Below are positions 20,561 through 33,289 of a DNA stretch of 64,000 bases, piece by piece. The DNA comes from Saccopteryx bilineata (lineage: Eukaryota > Chordata > Mammalia > Chiroptera > Emballonuridae). The translations under genes were made by a program, and so were the position numbers. Position 1 is the stretch's first letter; every line of letters begins with the position of its first letter. The stretch is taken from the NCBI RefSeq assembly GCF_036850765.1, contig NC_089490.1, positions 293,428,982-293,492,981 of the forward strand, in the 5' to 3' direction. The notes under the pieces are model-generated. The model searched no databases. It saw only the letters and a program-made list of their open reading frames with translations, and was not told where the DNA came from.

Positions 20561-22653
20561 CTCTTATATATATGAAATTTAAAATTCATTGATGAAGGAT
20601 TTGTGAACATTGAAACAGCTACTGCTGCTGTTCATGTTAAAGATCAATATGCAAATAACTTCTCTGAAAAAAATTGATTTTTGATGTTCTGTTTGAAATG
20701 AAATTTTTTTTTTCTCTTCATTTCATCTTCCAATAAACATACTGGTAAAGTTTTTTCTTTAACCTCTGATATTAGTTCTCATTTTTCTTAGCCTGTTTTG
20801 CTATGCTTAGCACTTTAAAAGTTATTAAATATTATTTTATATAAAAAATAAAATGATAACTTTTATTTCTTCCACTTTATTATGTTTAATATTTCCCACC
20901 TCCCCTCCCAAGACATTTAAAAATTTTCTCCCCTTCTACTCATTATACTGAAAAAATGTTCTTTAGAAGTCTTAATGGAAAATGTATCATTAAAACACAT
21001 TTATTAATGGTGTTTAGAAGACCTTATAGAACAAGCTATTATTGTGCTAATATTGAAATAAGCTGTGTTTTAATTGCAAAAAAATAATCATTTTCTTAAG
21101 ACACTGAAAAATGCTGTAATTTCCTTCATACCTGCTCTATGTACAGCAACTATCAGTGGGAAAATCTACTATTCTTCAACATGGACTTTGAAGCTACACT
21201 GTGTTTAGAGTTGAGAGTGCTTTAGTAGAGGTTTGGGGCAGTAAGTTTACTTAAGGGAAATATGTTTACATGCAAATCTATCTCCCTGCAGCCTCATCAT
21301 TACATTAAAGAAAATCTCAGTGAAAGGAGCTTTTTGGCAAAGGGTAAGCAATTTTTTTTTCTTTGAGCATTAAATTTAATATATTGGAATCTATATTTGA
21401 GAAGATAGTTTAAATGATTCAAAATTTGCATATTTTTATAGATGATACCTATTTTCACCCCACCTTTGGCACTCGAAGTGACAGTTAAGAATAGTAGCAG
21501 GAAATAAGTGCTTGGAATGTAATTAAATGCAGCACAAATGGATCCTTTTAAAGGATAACAGTTTTAATGGTTACTTAACCTACATCTGACTCCATTTCTC
21601 CTACAGAAAAATAGGGATAATATTTATCATTTATAAAACTTTTCAATATGTCACTCCATTAATCTTCTATCCCTTTGTGTGACCCTGAGAAAAACTCTTG
21701 ATAAAGTACAAGGGCTACAAGCCTGGCACTCAATTTTAGATAGAGAAACTGATATACCTGAAAGCTTGAGCTATTGCTTTTTAAATATGTTACAGGATTT
21801 GCAATTTTTCACAAGTAGGAACTAAATAACTTGGACTTTTGCTTCATTAAGTTACTTAAAAATATAATAAGTTAGTATAGAAGAACACACCAAAGCACTC
21901 AATATTTTATAATGTTGCTTGACTTTAATATGGGTTTTTGAATGGTAATAGTGTTAAAAGCATTGACTTTAATAAAGAACTTAGAAATGGTCTCTTAATA
22001 ACCTTATTGGGCTATGACTACTTTTAAATGGCTTTTATTTTGTCCTTGGAATTCATATGATGCATGTGACAGAGGCTTGTTCAGTGTTAACAGAGGATTA
22101 GATGAAGGAAATTAATTAAAGCTTCCTTGTAAACTTTTCCCTTGAGCTGCTCAGTATGCCTAAGTGGTGTGACAGGGTACAATCCTTTCTCTAACTCTAC
22201 TCATAAAATAACTCAATTGGGTTTAAGCATACATCCTTTAAAAAAATCAGATTATAATTTTTCTACTTGTCTCTCTAACCTGACTCCTTCAAAGCCACTG
22301 CCAGCTCTGTGATTTGTAATTACCTTTTACCTTCCGATAATAGGACAGCTACTAAGTGTGTCCATGTGTTTGAGTCCACTGATTCACTCTTTTGAGAACT
22401 GTCTTCAATTGAGATGACAAATTTAAATAGGTTAGGGACATTTTTTCTTTAAACTAATCCTCTGGACAAGTAAATAGCTAAAATGATTTTCTAGGACTGA
22501 AATATAGCTATCAGTTATATTTGGTGATATTAGATGAAACAGAGGTCTATGAATCTTCTAAACACTATTCATGTTATGCTTTACTAATTAAAATATTCAT
22601 CGCATCTCAAAGATAAAAGAAACTTTTTATCTTTAAATTCTTACAAGTTGTGA
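20561..22653. other. Repeat-poor intergenic stretch
   Basis: Two kilobases in which I recognise no interspersed repeat and no gene. It contains ATGCAAAT octamers at 20649-20656 and 21270-21277 and several TAATTA-type homeodomain cores. Such repeat-free islands in gene deserts can hold conserved enhancers, but conservation cannot be judged here. Confidence 0.4.
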
Positions 22654-22663
22654 TTTACTCTGT

Positions 22664-22852
22664 TATTTTTTAAATTATTATTTATTTATTTATTTATTTA
22701 TTCAGTTTAGAGAAGAAAGACAGAGAGAGAGAAGGGGGGAGGAGCAGGAAGCGTCAACTCCCACACATGCCTTGACCAGGCAAGGCCAGGGTTTTGAACA
22801 GGCAACCTCAGTGTTCCAGGTCGAAGCTTGATCCCCTGCACCACCACAGTGT
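22664..22852 (-). mobile_element. tRNA-derived bat SINE (short type)
   Basis: Reverse-oriented short SINE. The minus strand reads GTGGTGCAGGGGATCAAGC, then the TGAGGTTGCC/TTCAAAACCCTGG box B region, GCTTCCTGCTCC and a GA/CT tract, ending in a (TTTA)n tail seen as TTTATTTATT at 22680-22703. TTTACTCTGT flanks both ends (22654-22663 and 22853-22862). Confidence 0.9.
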
Positions 22853-22905
22853 TTTACTCTGTAAATCAGTCAGGCTGATTTACTCTGTTCTTAAAACATT
22901 GGTGT

Positions 22906-23025
22906 AACCCAGGCAAATTGGCTCAGTGGTAGAGCCTTGGCCCAGTGTATGAATGTCCCAGGTTTGATTCCCAGTCAGGGCACACAGAAGAAGCAACCAT
23001 CTGCTCCCTACTCCTCCCCCTCTTG

Positions 23026-23071
<46 letters not shown>

Positions 23072-23312
23072 ACTTTCTCTCTTCTCCTCACACAGCCATG
23101 GCTTGATTGGAGTGAGTTGGCCCTGGGCACTGAGGATAACTCTGTGTCCTCTTCCTCAGGCACTAAGAGAAGCTTGGTTGCTGAGCAACAGAGCAACACC
23201 CCAAATGGGCAGAGCATTGCCCCTAGGGGGCTTGCCTGGTGGATCCCAGTCAGGGCACGAATGAGAGTCTGTCTCTACCTCCCTACTCTCACTTAATAAA
23301 AAAATAAAATAA
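22906..23312 (+). mobile_element. tRNA-derived bat SINE (long type), diverged, with expanded CT tract
   Basis: Box A TTGGCTCAGTGGTAGAGCC near 22918-22936 and box B GGTTTGATTCC near 22961. A (CT)n microsatellite of about 34 bases at 23029-23062 has grown inside the CT-rich linker. Body motifs GTTGGCCCTGGGCACTGAGG and GGGCAGAGCATTGCCCC follow, with an A-rich tail near 23298-23312. Confidence 0.9.
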
Positions 23313-24749
23313 ACATTGCTACAAATCAGTTCATTCTTAGATATTAAAAATTACTTATAATAAAATATAACAAAGAATAATATGTATTCACAAAAATAAT
23401 TTACTTTCTTATAAATCAAAACATTTGACTATGGCACTGACATGTGATGTTCTAAGGTAAACAAATACAAAATTCAGAGTTCCTTGCTAATCTCGGTAAA
23501 ATTAAAATCTCAAGCTTTAAAATCTTATTATCCTGAGCTTTTTATGTCAGAGATGAAAATATAAAGCTGTTCATCCAAAATTAGGGTTAGACTGTTAAAT
23601 TCTTTTCCTTTTAATTATCAAAATATTTTTCTACACCTGAGTTTGATGAGAAAAATAACCTGAAAAGGAGTAAAATGACTTCTTTTTGAAATAATAAATA
23701 GAAATCAGAAATAGATGATCAGTACCATACTTGACTTAATAATGATCTGTGACCAAAACAGGAATCAGAACTTCTTCACACAAATTTAACTGTATTTAAA
23801 ATGCTGATAATATAATTAAAATATGTATGTGTGCATACATGCATATGTGAAGTCTCACACAAATACTGCTTATCCAAATTGTTAATATATTTTATTATTA
23901 CATTGTAGTAATAACTCCATGAGAAATCCAGTGTTGTTATTACTTATCAAATAAGCTATATTTTCTGAAATTAAAAATAAATAAAACCAATTGCATTAAC
24001 AAACATTACTAATTTATAACACTGGCACATCAATAAAAAATTACTGTTTATATGGTTAACTTTTGTTCATTCATTATTTTAATCTCTGTAAGATTGAGAA
24101 TTTCATTCTTCTGCAAGTGAGACATGTTCAAATATTGAACCAACCCTGCAAATAAAGCTAATGTTTATGATTAAATACTTAAAATAAGTCAGAATAAAAA
24201 TTTAACCAAGGGAAATGTGATTTACAGGATCATGGTGATTAAGATGATCACTATAGTTTTAAAATAAAGTTCTGTACATGCAACATTTAACAAGATTTAG
24301 AAATACTGAACACATGAAAAATTTTACTGAGACTATTAGTGAAATACATAGTAATTCAACTGTCCCAAAACATATGTATGGTATTTTATTATGAAAAGTA
24401 TTGCAAATATTTTAAATCTCTCATAAATTTAAATTCTCTATCTTACAATATATAATAATAAAACATTTTACCAACTAAAAATCTGGATTGCAAAATTTAA
24501 AGATTTCTTGTAGAAAGACACAATCTCAGTTAATTTGTAGTGTTTCTGATGCATAGATAAGGAACATAATTACAATTGCAATATTTATAGTTTTTGCTTG
24601 GACATTAAAAAGTGTTTAATTAAATAAAAAATACAAATTTTGTTTAATTAAATAACTAATAGTTCAGTCATTGAGCTATTTTTTCAATAAAGGGAAACTC
24701 AAAATAATAGCACTTAATACTAATATTCAGATAAGTTGACAGGTGATAG
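23313..24749. other. AT-rich intergenic sequence; nothing recognised
   Basis: No gene-like frame and no nameable repeat. Very AT-rich throughout. Confidence 0.5.
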
Positions 24750-25268
24750 GACATTGTTCATTGTAGAATTATTCATGATGGCCAAGACATGAAAACAACC
24801 AAAGTGTTTTTATAGATGTTTGGATAAAGAAGATGTGGTATATAAATACTATGACATACTACTAAGTTATGAAAAGAATGAAATATTGTCATTTGTGGCA
24901 ACATGGATGGATTGTTAGACAATCAAGCTAAGTGAAACAAATCAGACAAAGGACAAGAAACTTGTGATTTCATTCATGTGGGATATAAAACTAAGACCAA
25001 GAAATCAACAAATAAAACAAACAACCTCAGATACAGATAACAGTGTGGTGGTTACCAGAGGAGTAGAAAGGTAGGTGAAAGATGAAGAAGGTAAATGGGG
25101 TCAAATATATGTCAATTGCAGAAGACTAGGTAGTGAGCACACAATGCAATATATAGATGGTGTATTATAATATTGTACCCTCTGAACTTATGCATTAACC
25201 AATGTTACCAAAAATTAATTAAAATTTATAAAAATTTTAATTAAATTAATAAATTAAATTAATAAAAA
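24750..25268 (+). mobile_element. 5'-truncated L1, 3' end
   Basis: Sense-oriented L1 ORF2 end: GAATTATTCATGATGGCCAA, GTGTTTTTATAGATGTTTGG, GGCAACATGGATGGATTG and AGTGAAACAAATCAGACAAA, then 3' UTR motifs GTGGTGGTTACCAGAGGAG and AATGGGGTCAAATATATG. The end is an AT-rich tail near 25200-25268. Fewer substitutions than the L1 at 17190. Confidence 0.85.
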
Positions 25269-26197
25269 CAGCTAGTTGTTTCTCCTTTCCCTAGATAATC
25301 TGATGTATTTTATTGTTGAGTCACATCCGTATCACCACAACTTTTCTTATAGTATTAATTGTAACAGAATATTGATGTTAAGATGTAAGATTAGGGGATA
25401 GTCTCCCACAAATCCACTGGATATCAAAATGTTCTGTTGGATAAATAATGCTACTTCTTCAATTATAGTGTTGATTTCATGTGCTGCTTTATTTATTTTT
25501 ATTTAACCATGTCTTCTTCTGTTGTTTATATCTTTTTCAACTCCATCTCTGTTGATCTGCACATAGTCACAGTGTTTGAAAAATCTAAAGAAGAAAACTA
25601 CCACCAACCATAGTTGCTATTAGTTTTCCAAATTTCCAGAACAAAAATTCTGCATACTAGCTAGTCACTTTATCCATTACAATTTGGGTGGCTACTCGGT
25701 ATTTTTCTACTATGGTTACTGAACTGTGGAGAAACACTATGTTCTACCAGTGGTGGGTGTCTTTTTGTTACTGAGTTAAATCAACACTTCATAAGAATCA
25801 TCATTCTTCTTATATTTAAGTGAGAGAAGTCTCACCTAGATTGGCCCAGCTAGTCTAAACTGGACTCTAAACTTTAGTGGGGAATACTCACCTGTCAGCA
25901 ATGGACTAGCATTGGCAGGGAGGATTACAGATTACAGAAACCAAAACTTCAGCACCAAGGACAGCTATTAAAACTAAATAAATAGTAGGTCTAGGTAGCC
26001 TTCTTGTGCTGGACTAAATAAAAATAACTTTACAGTTCTCTTTCTCCAAGCATCCTTGGCCTCTGGAATTAAGAGCCTTTATTGCTTTCCCTATTGTTTT
26101 TTAACTAACTAACCTGTAAAACGAATAATATTTATTTATCAAAACAATTTAGACTCAGTAGGATATATTTGAGGACAGTTCCAATAGTTAGTTCCCC
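25269..26197. other. Intergenic sequence; nothing recognised
   Basis: No credible gene and no repeat I can name. Confidence 0.45.
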
Positions 26198-26215
26198 AGA
26201 AGACAATTCAGTAGA

Positions 26216-26575
26216 GCCTGACCAGGTGGTGGCGCAGTGGATAGAGCGTCGGACTGGGATGCGGAAGGACCCAGGTTCGAGACTCTGAGGTCGCCAGCTT
26301 GAGTGCAGACTCATCTGGTTTGAGCAAAGCTCACCAGCTTGGACCCAAGGTCGCTGGCTCCAGCAAGGGGTTACTCTGTCTGCTGAAGGCCCGCGGTCAA
26401 GGCACATATGAGAAAGCAATCAATGAACAACTAAGGTGTTGCAACACGCAATGGAAAAACTAATGATTGATGTTTCTCATCTCTCTCCATTCCTGTCTGT
26501 TTGTCCCTGTCTATCCCTCTCTCTGACTCACTCTCTGTCTCTGTAAAAAATAAATTAAAAAAAATTAAAAAAAAA
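26216..26575 (+). mobile_element. tRNA-derived bat SINE (second long type)
   Basis: Begins GCCTGACCAGGTGGTGGCGC with box A TGGCGCAGTGGATAGAGCG and box B GGTTCGAGACTC, then GAGCAAAGCTCACCAGC and CTGGCTCCAGCAAGGGGTTA, a CT-rich 3' part and an A-rich tail. An 18-base direct repeat AGAAGACAATTCAGTAGA lies at 26198-26215 and again at 26576-26593. Low divergence. Confidence 0.95.
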
Positions 26576-26593
26576 AGAAGACAATTCAGTAGA

Positions 26594-29500
26594 AAGACAT
26601 AAGAATGGAAAAAGTAATACTACAGCAATTACATCAAGGGTAAAAATGTTCACACTTAAGTATTCACAGAATATTAACCAGTTTTTTTATTTAAAAGGTA
26701 GATTCTGAGACTGATTAATATCAGCCTCTTGGAATGTTATAAATAAAATTCAGATAAAGTCGGATAACTCAGATTATTCTACAAAGCCTCTAAAACATTG
26801 TGGGAAGGAAAAAGGAAAAAGTGTAATCACACCTGGGTTGTAAACTTATATTTTTAGGAGTTGGGAGAATAGAAACTCCATGAGAGATAGATGTCTCATG
26901 TGATAGATCAGATAGATGGTATAAATGAGTGATGATGTTAAGTATGATTCCTTGGTATTATAAACAAAATTTCTTTGCAGCCTTTGAAAGCCTGCTGTCA
27001 AGATTTAATCTGATGTTTAATTAATTTTTTTCTATTGATTTTTGTTTCTCTTGGTACTATTTCCTTTTCTAGACAGGTCAATAGACAACTGTGTTCATTG
27101 ATAATGGGCATATAATGGTAGTAATAACCAGAACAGTGTTAGTGCCTGGAAACTTTTCTATACCAAGAATTTTGATAGAAATACCTGTATTTTACAAGCT
27201 CTATTATTTGGCTTTGAAAGATTTTTTAGAATAATATTTTGTTGTTTAGGTAAGTAAAATAAAGTAAATAAACTACTTAGTAATAAATATTAGTAACTAT
27301 TTTTTCTTTTTAAAAAATGTTTCTTATATTTTGTTTGCTTTAAGTATTTTATTTATTGAAGGTCTTATACTGGTTTCATTGGTTCTATAAGAAGCAGAGT
27401 TACCAGTGTGTGGTCAAATGATGCCCGCTCTAATATTCAGACATGTTTGACAAATCTAAGTTAGGGTGAGGAAGGTTCTTCCAATATGCGCAGCTCCTCT
27501 TTTAGCAGGAATTGAGAGATGAGGATTTACTCTGAATAAAGAGGAAGTGGGGACTGAAAAGGTTAATTGGTTAGCAGAGAGAGAAAATTAGTCTGAAAAC
27601 AGAAATTGTCATTCCCAATCTTCTTGATTTCAAAGCACAAGAACATCTGAATGTTTTGTGCTAAGTAAATGGATATAAAGAAACATATCTAACTCTTAAT
27701 CTGAATCTACTAGTGATATTGAAACATAAGATAGCACCATTGGTGATGATAATGTTTGTACAGGGCTGTTCATATAAGTTTTGATAGCATCTTTTGTAAC
27801 AAAAATACTTTCTTTGCGGTATTGGGAATGGAGGTTTAACACTTATTAGATGCACAATCAAGCTCTCTGCATAAATGTACATATAAAGAAAATCTATTAT
27901 TCCTTAAAATACCTGCACTTTATCACTTTAAAAGTAAAGAATGATTTTCTTTTATTAGAGCTTCTACTGATAATATCTATTTTAGTTGGAAGTTCTTTAA
28001 AATGGTTTCCATTTTAAGTGATAAGACCTTATGTACCATAAGAGGAAATCTTCAAAAAGTAAGAAAAATGTTTTAGTCAGAATAATTTCTTACATGAGAG
28101 GAATATAACCATATCAAGTCACTGGTTAATCTGTACAGAGAATAAATGCCACAGGAATAGAAAATTAGGAGTTGAATATAAAAAGAACACTTCATCACGT
28201 TTTTTTCTTGGAATATGTATACTCAATTCTGTATGACATTTTAATTTTATTTTAATTGATAAGACAACTTTTATATTTTAAAAGTTATAGAGTTCATATT
28301 AAAACATTTATTTAAAATGTCTTACATCATTTTCTTACACATCTTGAAATGGTACACTTTCTCTTTAGCTGCTGTGCTCCTTCTCTATATTAACAAACAC
28401 ACAAAAGTACCTCATTATATCTTTATTGCTTTTATATTATTAGAAAAATCTAAAATTCATACTGAAATAATTATTTAACCCATAAAATGCACTCATTATT
28501 GTGTGAGACTCCTATTAGGAGCTGTGAACTGTTATCTTATAATTCTACACCTTTTCTTTTTATTTACCTTTCTCTCCTCTTTTAAAGTACCTTCATAATT
28601 CTGTCATCCTTTTGCTCACAAGAAAAAAAAAGTGTGGCATTTTTAAATATCAAGTAATGTGTGTTATAGCTTTGCTAAACATCCCATCACCAGTTTGTTG
28701 CAAGAGATTTATAAATCACATTTTCATTAAAACCAGAAAGAATCAACACCATATGTTCTGCTAAATCCTATGCAGCTGCTGCTACAGCAGCTTAATAACG
28801 TGTAAACTGGAAGGCATTCAGTGCATTGCATGATATACAGGACTGTAACTTCTTTCAAATGCTGTGATTTTTAATATTAAGATTAAAATCTAAGAAACCA
28901 AGGTAAAATAAAATATCTTAAAAGTGTTAACATTTATTTTATAGAAAAGACAGTTCTCTTTGAATCGAAAGCTAAATAAGTATCTATAGCTGAAGTTAAA
29001 ATACCCAAATACTCCTGAAATTGAAATAGAAAAGCAGACCCAAAGAATAATGTTGTGTATTAATGCAACTCCTCTAGTAATCTTAACTTTATTGCAATGT
29101 ACTGTTTGCCTAAATATCAATCTGGTTGGCATTTTTATTACAATTCTGCAAATGGAAAGGGAGTAAATGAACCATTTACTGCCTTTATTTTCTAAGTATA
29201 ATTATGTTTTTGTTTTCTATTCAATGATAGTCAACTTTTTTTCCCGTCCAACATAAAACATTTTGGAGTGTTAATGATCAGTTATGGTAAAATCTTGATA
29301 TTGTACCTCGTGCTCATTTATATTACAATGTACAGAATGCCAAAATTAGTTATTTATAAACTCTAGTTGAGAAAATAGGAAATAATAACCTATTGTAAAA
29401 CCTTTTAGATTTAAATAATGTTTCTGGCCAAACACATATGAGACATAAACATTGCCTTACATATACATCTTAAAATTATGATTTTAAAACAACAATACTG

Positions 29501-29779
29501 AAGGACAAAAATGTTTTTTTTATTTTAAAAACAGCATAAAACAAGACTTAATAATTTCCTTTTTAAATGTGAATCTTCCCCTAAAAATTACATCCTTCCC
29601 TTCTACTCAAAAGCAACACCTCCTGGTGATGATATTACTTTTCCTATAATAGGATAAACTGGCATCATTTCTGCATGTTTCATGATTCAAAAAACAATAT
29701 AAATTCATGAATTAGTGTGAAAAAAAAGATTTTTTTCCTGCCGTAGAAATAAGACAGGTCGCTATTTTTTTTCTAGTAC
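26594..29779. other. AT-rich intergenic sequence; nothing recognised except a short palindrome
   Basis: No gene-like frame. A perfect inverted repeat AGCTGCTG-CTA-CAGCAGCT sits at 28774-28792. The rest is AT-rich unique sequence. Confidence 0.45.
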
Positions 29780-30796
29780 GAGAACATTATAAGAAATTTC
29801 TACAGACAAATATACCTAATTAAAATAGACAATGAATCTGAAAAAATATATACTAGTAAAATGAATTCAACAACATATCAAAATAATTGCATATGATCAA
29901 CTGGGCTTCAGCCAAAGAATGTATAAATAATTTAATATATTAAACTATCAATATAACACACTCTAATAATAGATTAAATGACACAGAGCACATGATCATT
30001 TCAATAAACACATAAATAGAGTTAGACAAAATTCAGAACCTTTTATGATAAAAGCATTTGAGAAGCTAGGAATAGATGTGAAATTCCTCATATTTTTAAA
30101 GGATACCTATGAAAAGGAGCTCTTTCAAAACTAATAGTGAAAGACTGAATGCTTATGCCATAAATTAAGAATAATATACATTTATAATAGGCAAAAATTA
30201 TAATTTCAGAAAAAATAGAAAAATTCAATATCTATGGATAGAAAATGGTAAAATATTGTTAAAAATTTTTTAAATGTCAATAAATGAAAAGATATCCTAA
30301 ATTCATTGGCATCCCATGTTATATGACAATGTTTAAATAGTCTCTTTACAGTCAATGCAATTGCTATCAAAATTTAAGTTTTTTATTGTTCAGAAATTGA
30401 TGTACTTTTTAAAATTTATCTGAAATGCAAGGGACACAGAATAAACAAATGATCTTTTTAAAAATGTGTCAATTCTGGAGGATAAACACTCTTTTAATTT
30501 TAAAAGTTAAACCAAACTACAATAACTTAGACTTGTAGTATCAGCATCAGGATATACATATAGGTCAATGTAATATAATGTAGACTTCAGAAATAATATT
30601 TGCATTAATAATCAATTCATGTTTGACAAACTACCAAAAAAATTCAATAGAGAAAGAAAAGCCTTGTCATAAAACATAATGATACAAAAGAATATTCATA
30701 TGCAATAAATGTAAATTGACAAATCCTGAAACCATACTGATATTAATTCAAAATTGGTCATTGGCTTAACTTAAGAATTAAAATACAAAACTTTTT

Positions 30797-31222
30797 TGGT
30801 TTTTTTGACAGAGATAGAGAGAGTCCAAGAGAAGAAATGATAAAGACAGACAGACAGGAAGGGAGAGAGATGGAACGCATCAATTGCAGGTGCCATTGTG
30901 GCATCTTAGTTGAATAAGATTGTTCAACTAACATTGATTGTTTTTTCATATGTGCCTTCACCCTGGGACTACAGCAGAATGAGTGACCCCTTGCTCAAAA
31001 CAGCAACCTAGGGCTTCAAGCCAACGACCTTTGGGCTCAATTCAGCGACCAAGGGTCATGTCTATGATCTCACGCTCAAGCCAGTGAACCCATGCTCAAA
31101 CTGTTAAACCTGTGCTCAAGCCTGATGAGCCTGGGCTCAACCTGGTGACCTCAGGTTTTCAAACCTGTGTCCTCCACATCCCAGTCTGATGCTCTATACA
31201 CTCCACCACCACCTGGTCAGGC
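30797..31222 (-). mobile_element. tRNA-derived bat SINE with expanded internal repeats
   Basis: Same family as 26216, in reverse. The minus strand starts GCCTGACCAGGTGGTGGTGG. The segment at about 31000-31160 is a row of units of about 21 bases built on GCTTGAGC and GGTTGCTG-like phrases, more than in the copies at 26216 or 33879, which makes this copy longer. AAAATACAAAACTTTT flanks both sides (30780-30795 and 31223-31238). Confidence 0.93.
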
Positions 31223-31410
31223 AAAATACAAAACTTTTATATAAAAAAGTAATAAATTTTTATGGGCTTGAATTAAGCATGCTTCCTTAAATATGTCACC
31301 AAAAACACAAACACCAAAAGTAGTAAATAAACTTTACTTCATAAAAATTAAAAGCTTGTGCTGGAAATGATACCATCAAGAAAGTGAAAATACAATGTGC
31401 AATATTTGTA

Positions 31411-32706
31411 TTGGGTTGGGGAATAAGTTCGTAGTGTTTTTACCGAAGACTTTTATTTAAACAAAAAACAATAATTATATCAATAAGTTAATCAATTATA
31501 TATTTGCCATTGCTGTTTATAACCTCTTCCCACCTCTCAACCAATTTGTTGATGCCATTCCGCCAAAAATCACCTGGTCTGGTGTCAAAGAAGTTGTTGA
31601 GCCAGTTTTTAAGGACCTCTTTGTTATCAAAGGTAACGCCCTTCATATGGTTTGACAGGGAGCGGAAAAGATGGTAATCGGTCGGTGCAAGGTCTGGAGA
31701 ATATGGCGGATGCTGAAGGACCTCCCATTTGAGCTCTTGGAGGGCGGCTTTGACTACTTGTGCAACATGGGGCCTGGTGTTGTCGTGAAGGAGTATGGTT
31801 TGACCATGTCGATCAGGTCTTTTCAGTTGAATAGCCTCATTCACGCGGTGTAGCTGGGCAATGTAGAGCTCCTTGTTGACCGTGGCATTCTTTTCGAGCA
31901 TTTCCCAGTGCATCATGCCCTCCCAGTCCCACCAAACACATATCATGATCTTCTTTGGATGAAGGTCTGGCTTGACTCTCGGCTTTGGCATATCTTCTGG
32001 AGCCACCACTCCTTTCTTTGCTTCATATTGATGTATAGGCACCATTTCTCATCTCCCATGATGATTCTGTACAAAAAATGCTGTTTATGACTGCGTGTTG
32101 CTCGATGGCGAGCGAGATGCTGAGAAGCAATTTGAAGGCAACTTTCTTTGTTTTTTTCGTTGAGCTTGTGAGGCACCCAGGCTCCCAATTTTTTGGTAAA
32201 TCCCATTGAATGAAGGTGATTGAGAATCGTTTTATGATCGCAGTTCATTTTTTCCGCCAATTCACGACTGGTTTGGTGACCGTTCTCCTTCAAAAGTGAT
32301 TTGAGACATTCTTCATCAAATTCAGAAGGCCTTCCACTGCAGGACGTATCATCGACGTCAAAGTCGCCATTTTTGAACTTTGCAAACCATTTCCATGCTG
32401 TAGACTCGCCTATGACACCTTCTCCATACACGTCGCAAATGTTCTGGGCTGCTTCGGCAGCTTTTTGACCTCGATGATAAGCAAAGAAGAGCAGATGTCG
32501 AAAATGTTGATTTTTGCCTCCTGGGTATTCCATCTCTAAGCCTCAAAACTAATAAAAAATTAAATAACTCAAAAATACAATTAACATAGTTTTGTAGAGC
32601 AGAAAGAGTTTTATCGAATGAATACTTACCCTTTGCCAAACAGCAAACAAATCATTGTAAAATAAAAGAAAATATAAAAACGCTACGAACTTATTCTTCA
32701 ACCCAG
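31411..32706 (-). mobile_element. Mariner DNA transposon, nearly full length
   Basis: A 1296-bp element, the usual size for mariner, flanked by TA on both sides (31409-31410 and 32707-32708). Terminal inverted repeats are TTGGGTTGGGGAATAAGTTC on the left and the complement of CTGGGTTGAAGAATAAGTTC on the right, continuing with GTAG. It carries one transposase gene on the minus strand, broken by a frameshift. It sits inside the ancient L1. Confidence 0.95.
31488..32533 (-). pseudogene. Mariner transposase, one frameshift
   Basis: Cut-and-paste transposase that in intact form binds the element ends and inserts at TA. The start at 32533 (MEYPGGKNQHFRHL) and the stop at 31488 give about 348 codons, the usual length. 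In order: a helix-turn-helix region with GESTAWKWFAKFKNGDF and CSGRPSEFDEECL, WVPHKLNEKNK, the first catalytic aspartate in MGDEKWCLY, the second in HDNTRPHVAQ, and the third in PYSPDLAPTDYHLF, matching a DD34D triad. The frame changes near 32002-32010, in a GTGGTGG stretch, between the first and second aspartates. Otherwise both halves are open, so the copy is fairly young or was long protected from decay. An intact relative elsewhere could mobilise it. Confidence 0.93.
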
Positions 32707-33043
32707 TAAATCATATATCTGATTAGAGACATTTACTAGATTACATAGAGAAGTATTACAACTTGGTCACTAATGATCACCAGACTTAGAAAATAGTCAA
32801 ATAATCTTGACACTATTTCAAAGTATAAAGTAGACAATAAACAAGCAAAGATGCTTACTGTTATTAGCCATTGTGAAAATACAAATAAAAATCACAATGA
32901 AATATTACTTAGTACCCAGTAAGATGAATAAAATCAATAGGATGGATCATAATAACATGTTGATGAGGATGTTGAAAAATTGGTGGCAGATATGAAAAAT
33001 AGATGGATTGTTTATCACAATGTTAAACATAAAGTTACCATTT

Positions 33044-33128
33044 TTTAAAGTATTTTTTTCTAAAGACTTTATTTATTCATTTTAGACAGGAGAGAGAGAG
33101 AGAATGAAAGATAGAGAGAGAGAATGAA

Positions 33129-33170
<42 letters not shown>

Positions 33171-33289
33171 GAGGAGCAGGAAGCATCAACTCCCATATGT
33201 TTCTTGACTAGGCAAGCCCAGGGTTTTGAACTGGCGACCTCAGCATTCCAGGTAGACGCTTTATCCACTGCGCCACCACAGGTCAGGCC
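33044..33289 (-). mobile_element. tRNA-derived bat SINE (short type)
   Basis: Reverse-oriented; the minus strand reads GCCTGACCTGTGGTGGCGCA, then TTCAAAACCCTGGGCTTGCC and a (CT)n tract (GA repeats on plus at 33090-33167). TAAAGTTACCATTT duplicates flank it (33030-33043 and 33290-33303). Low divergence. Confidence 0.95.

Noticed and set aside
30758..30961. Minus-strand 67-codon frame with a hydrophobic serine-rich end
   Set aside because: It starts within a SINE and reads through its CT-rich tail.
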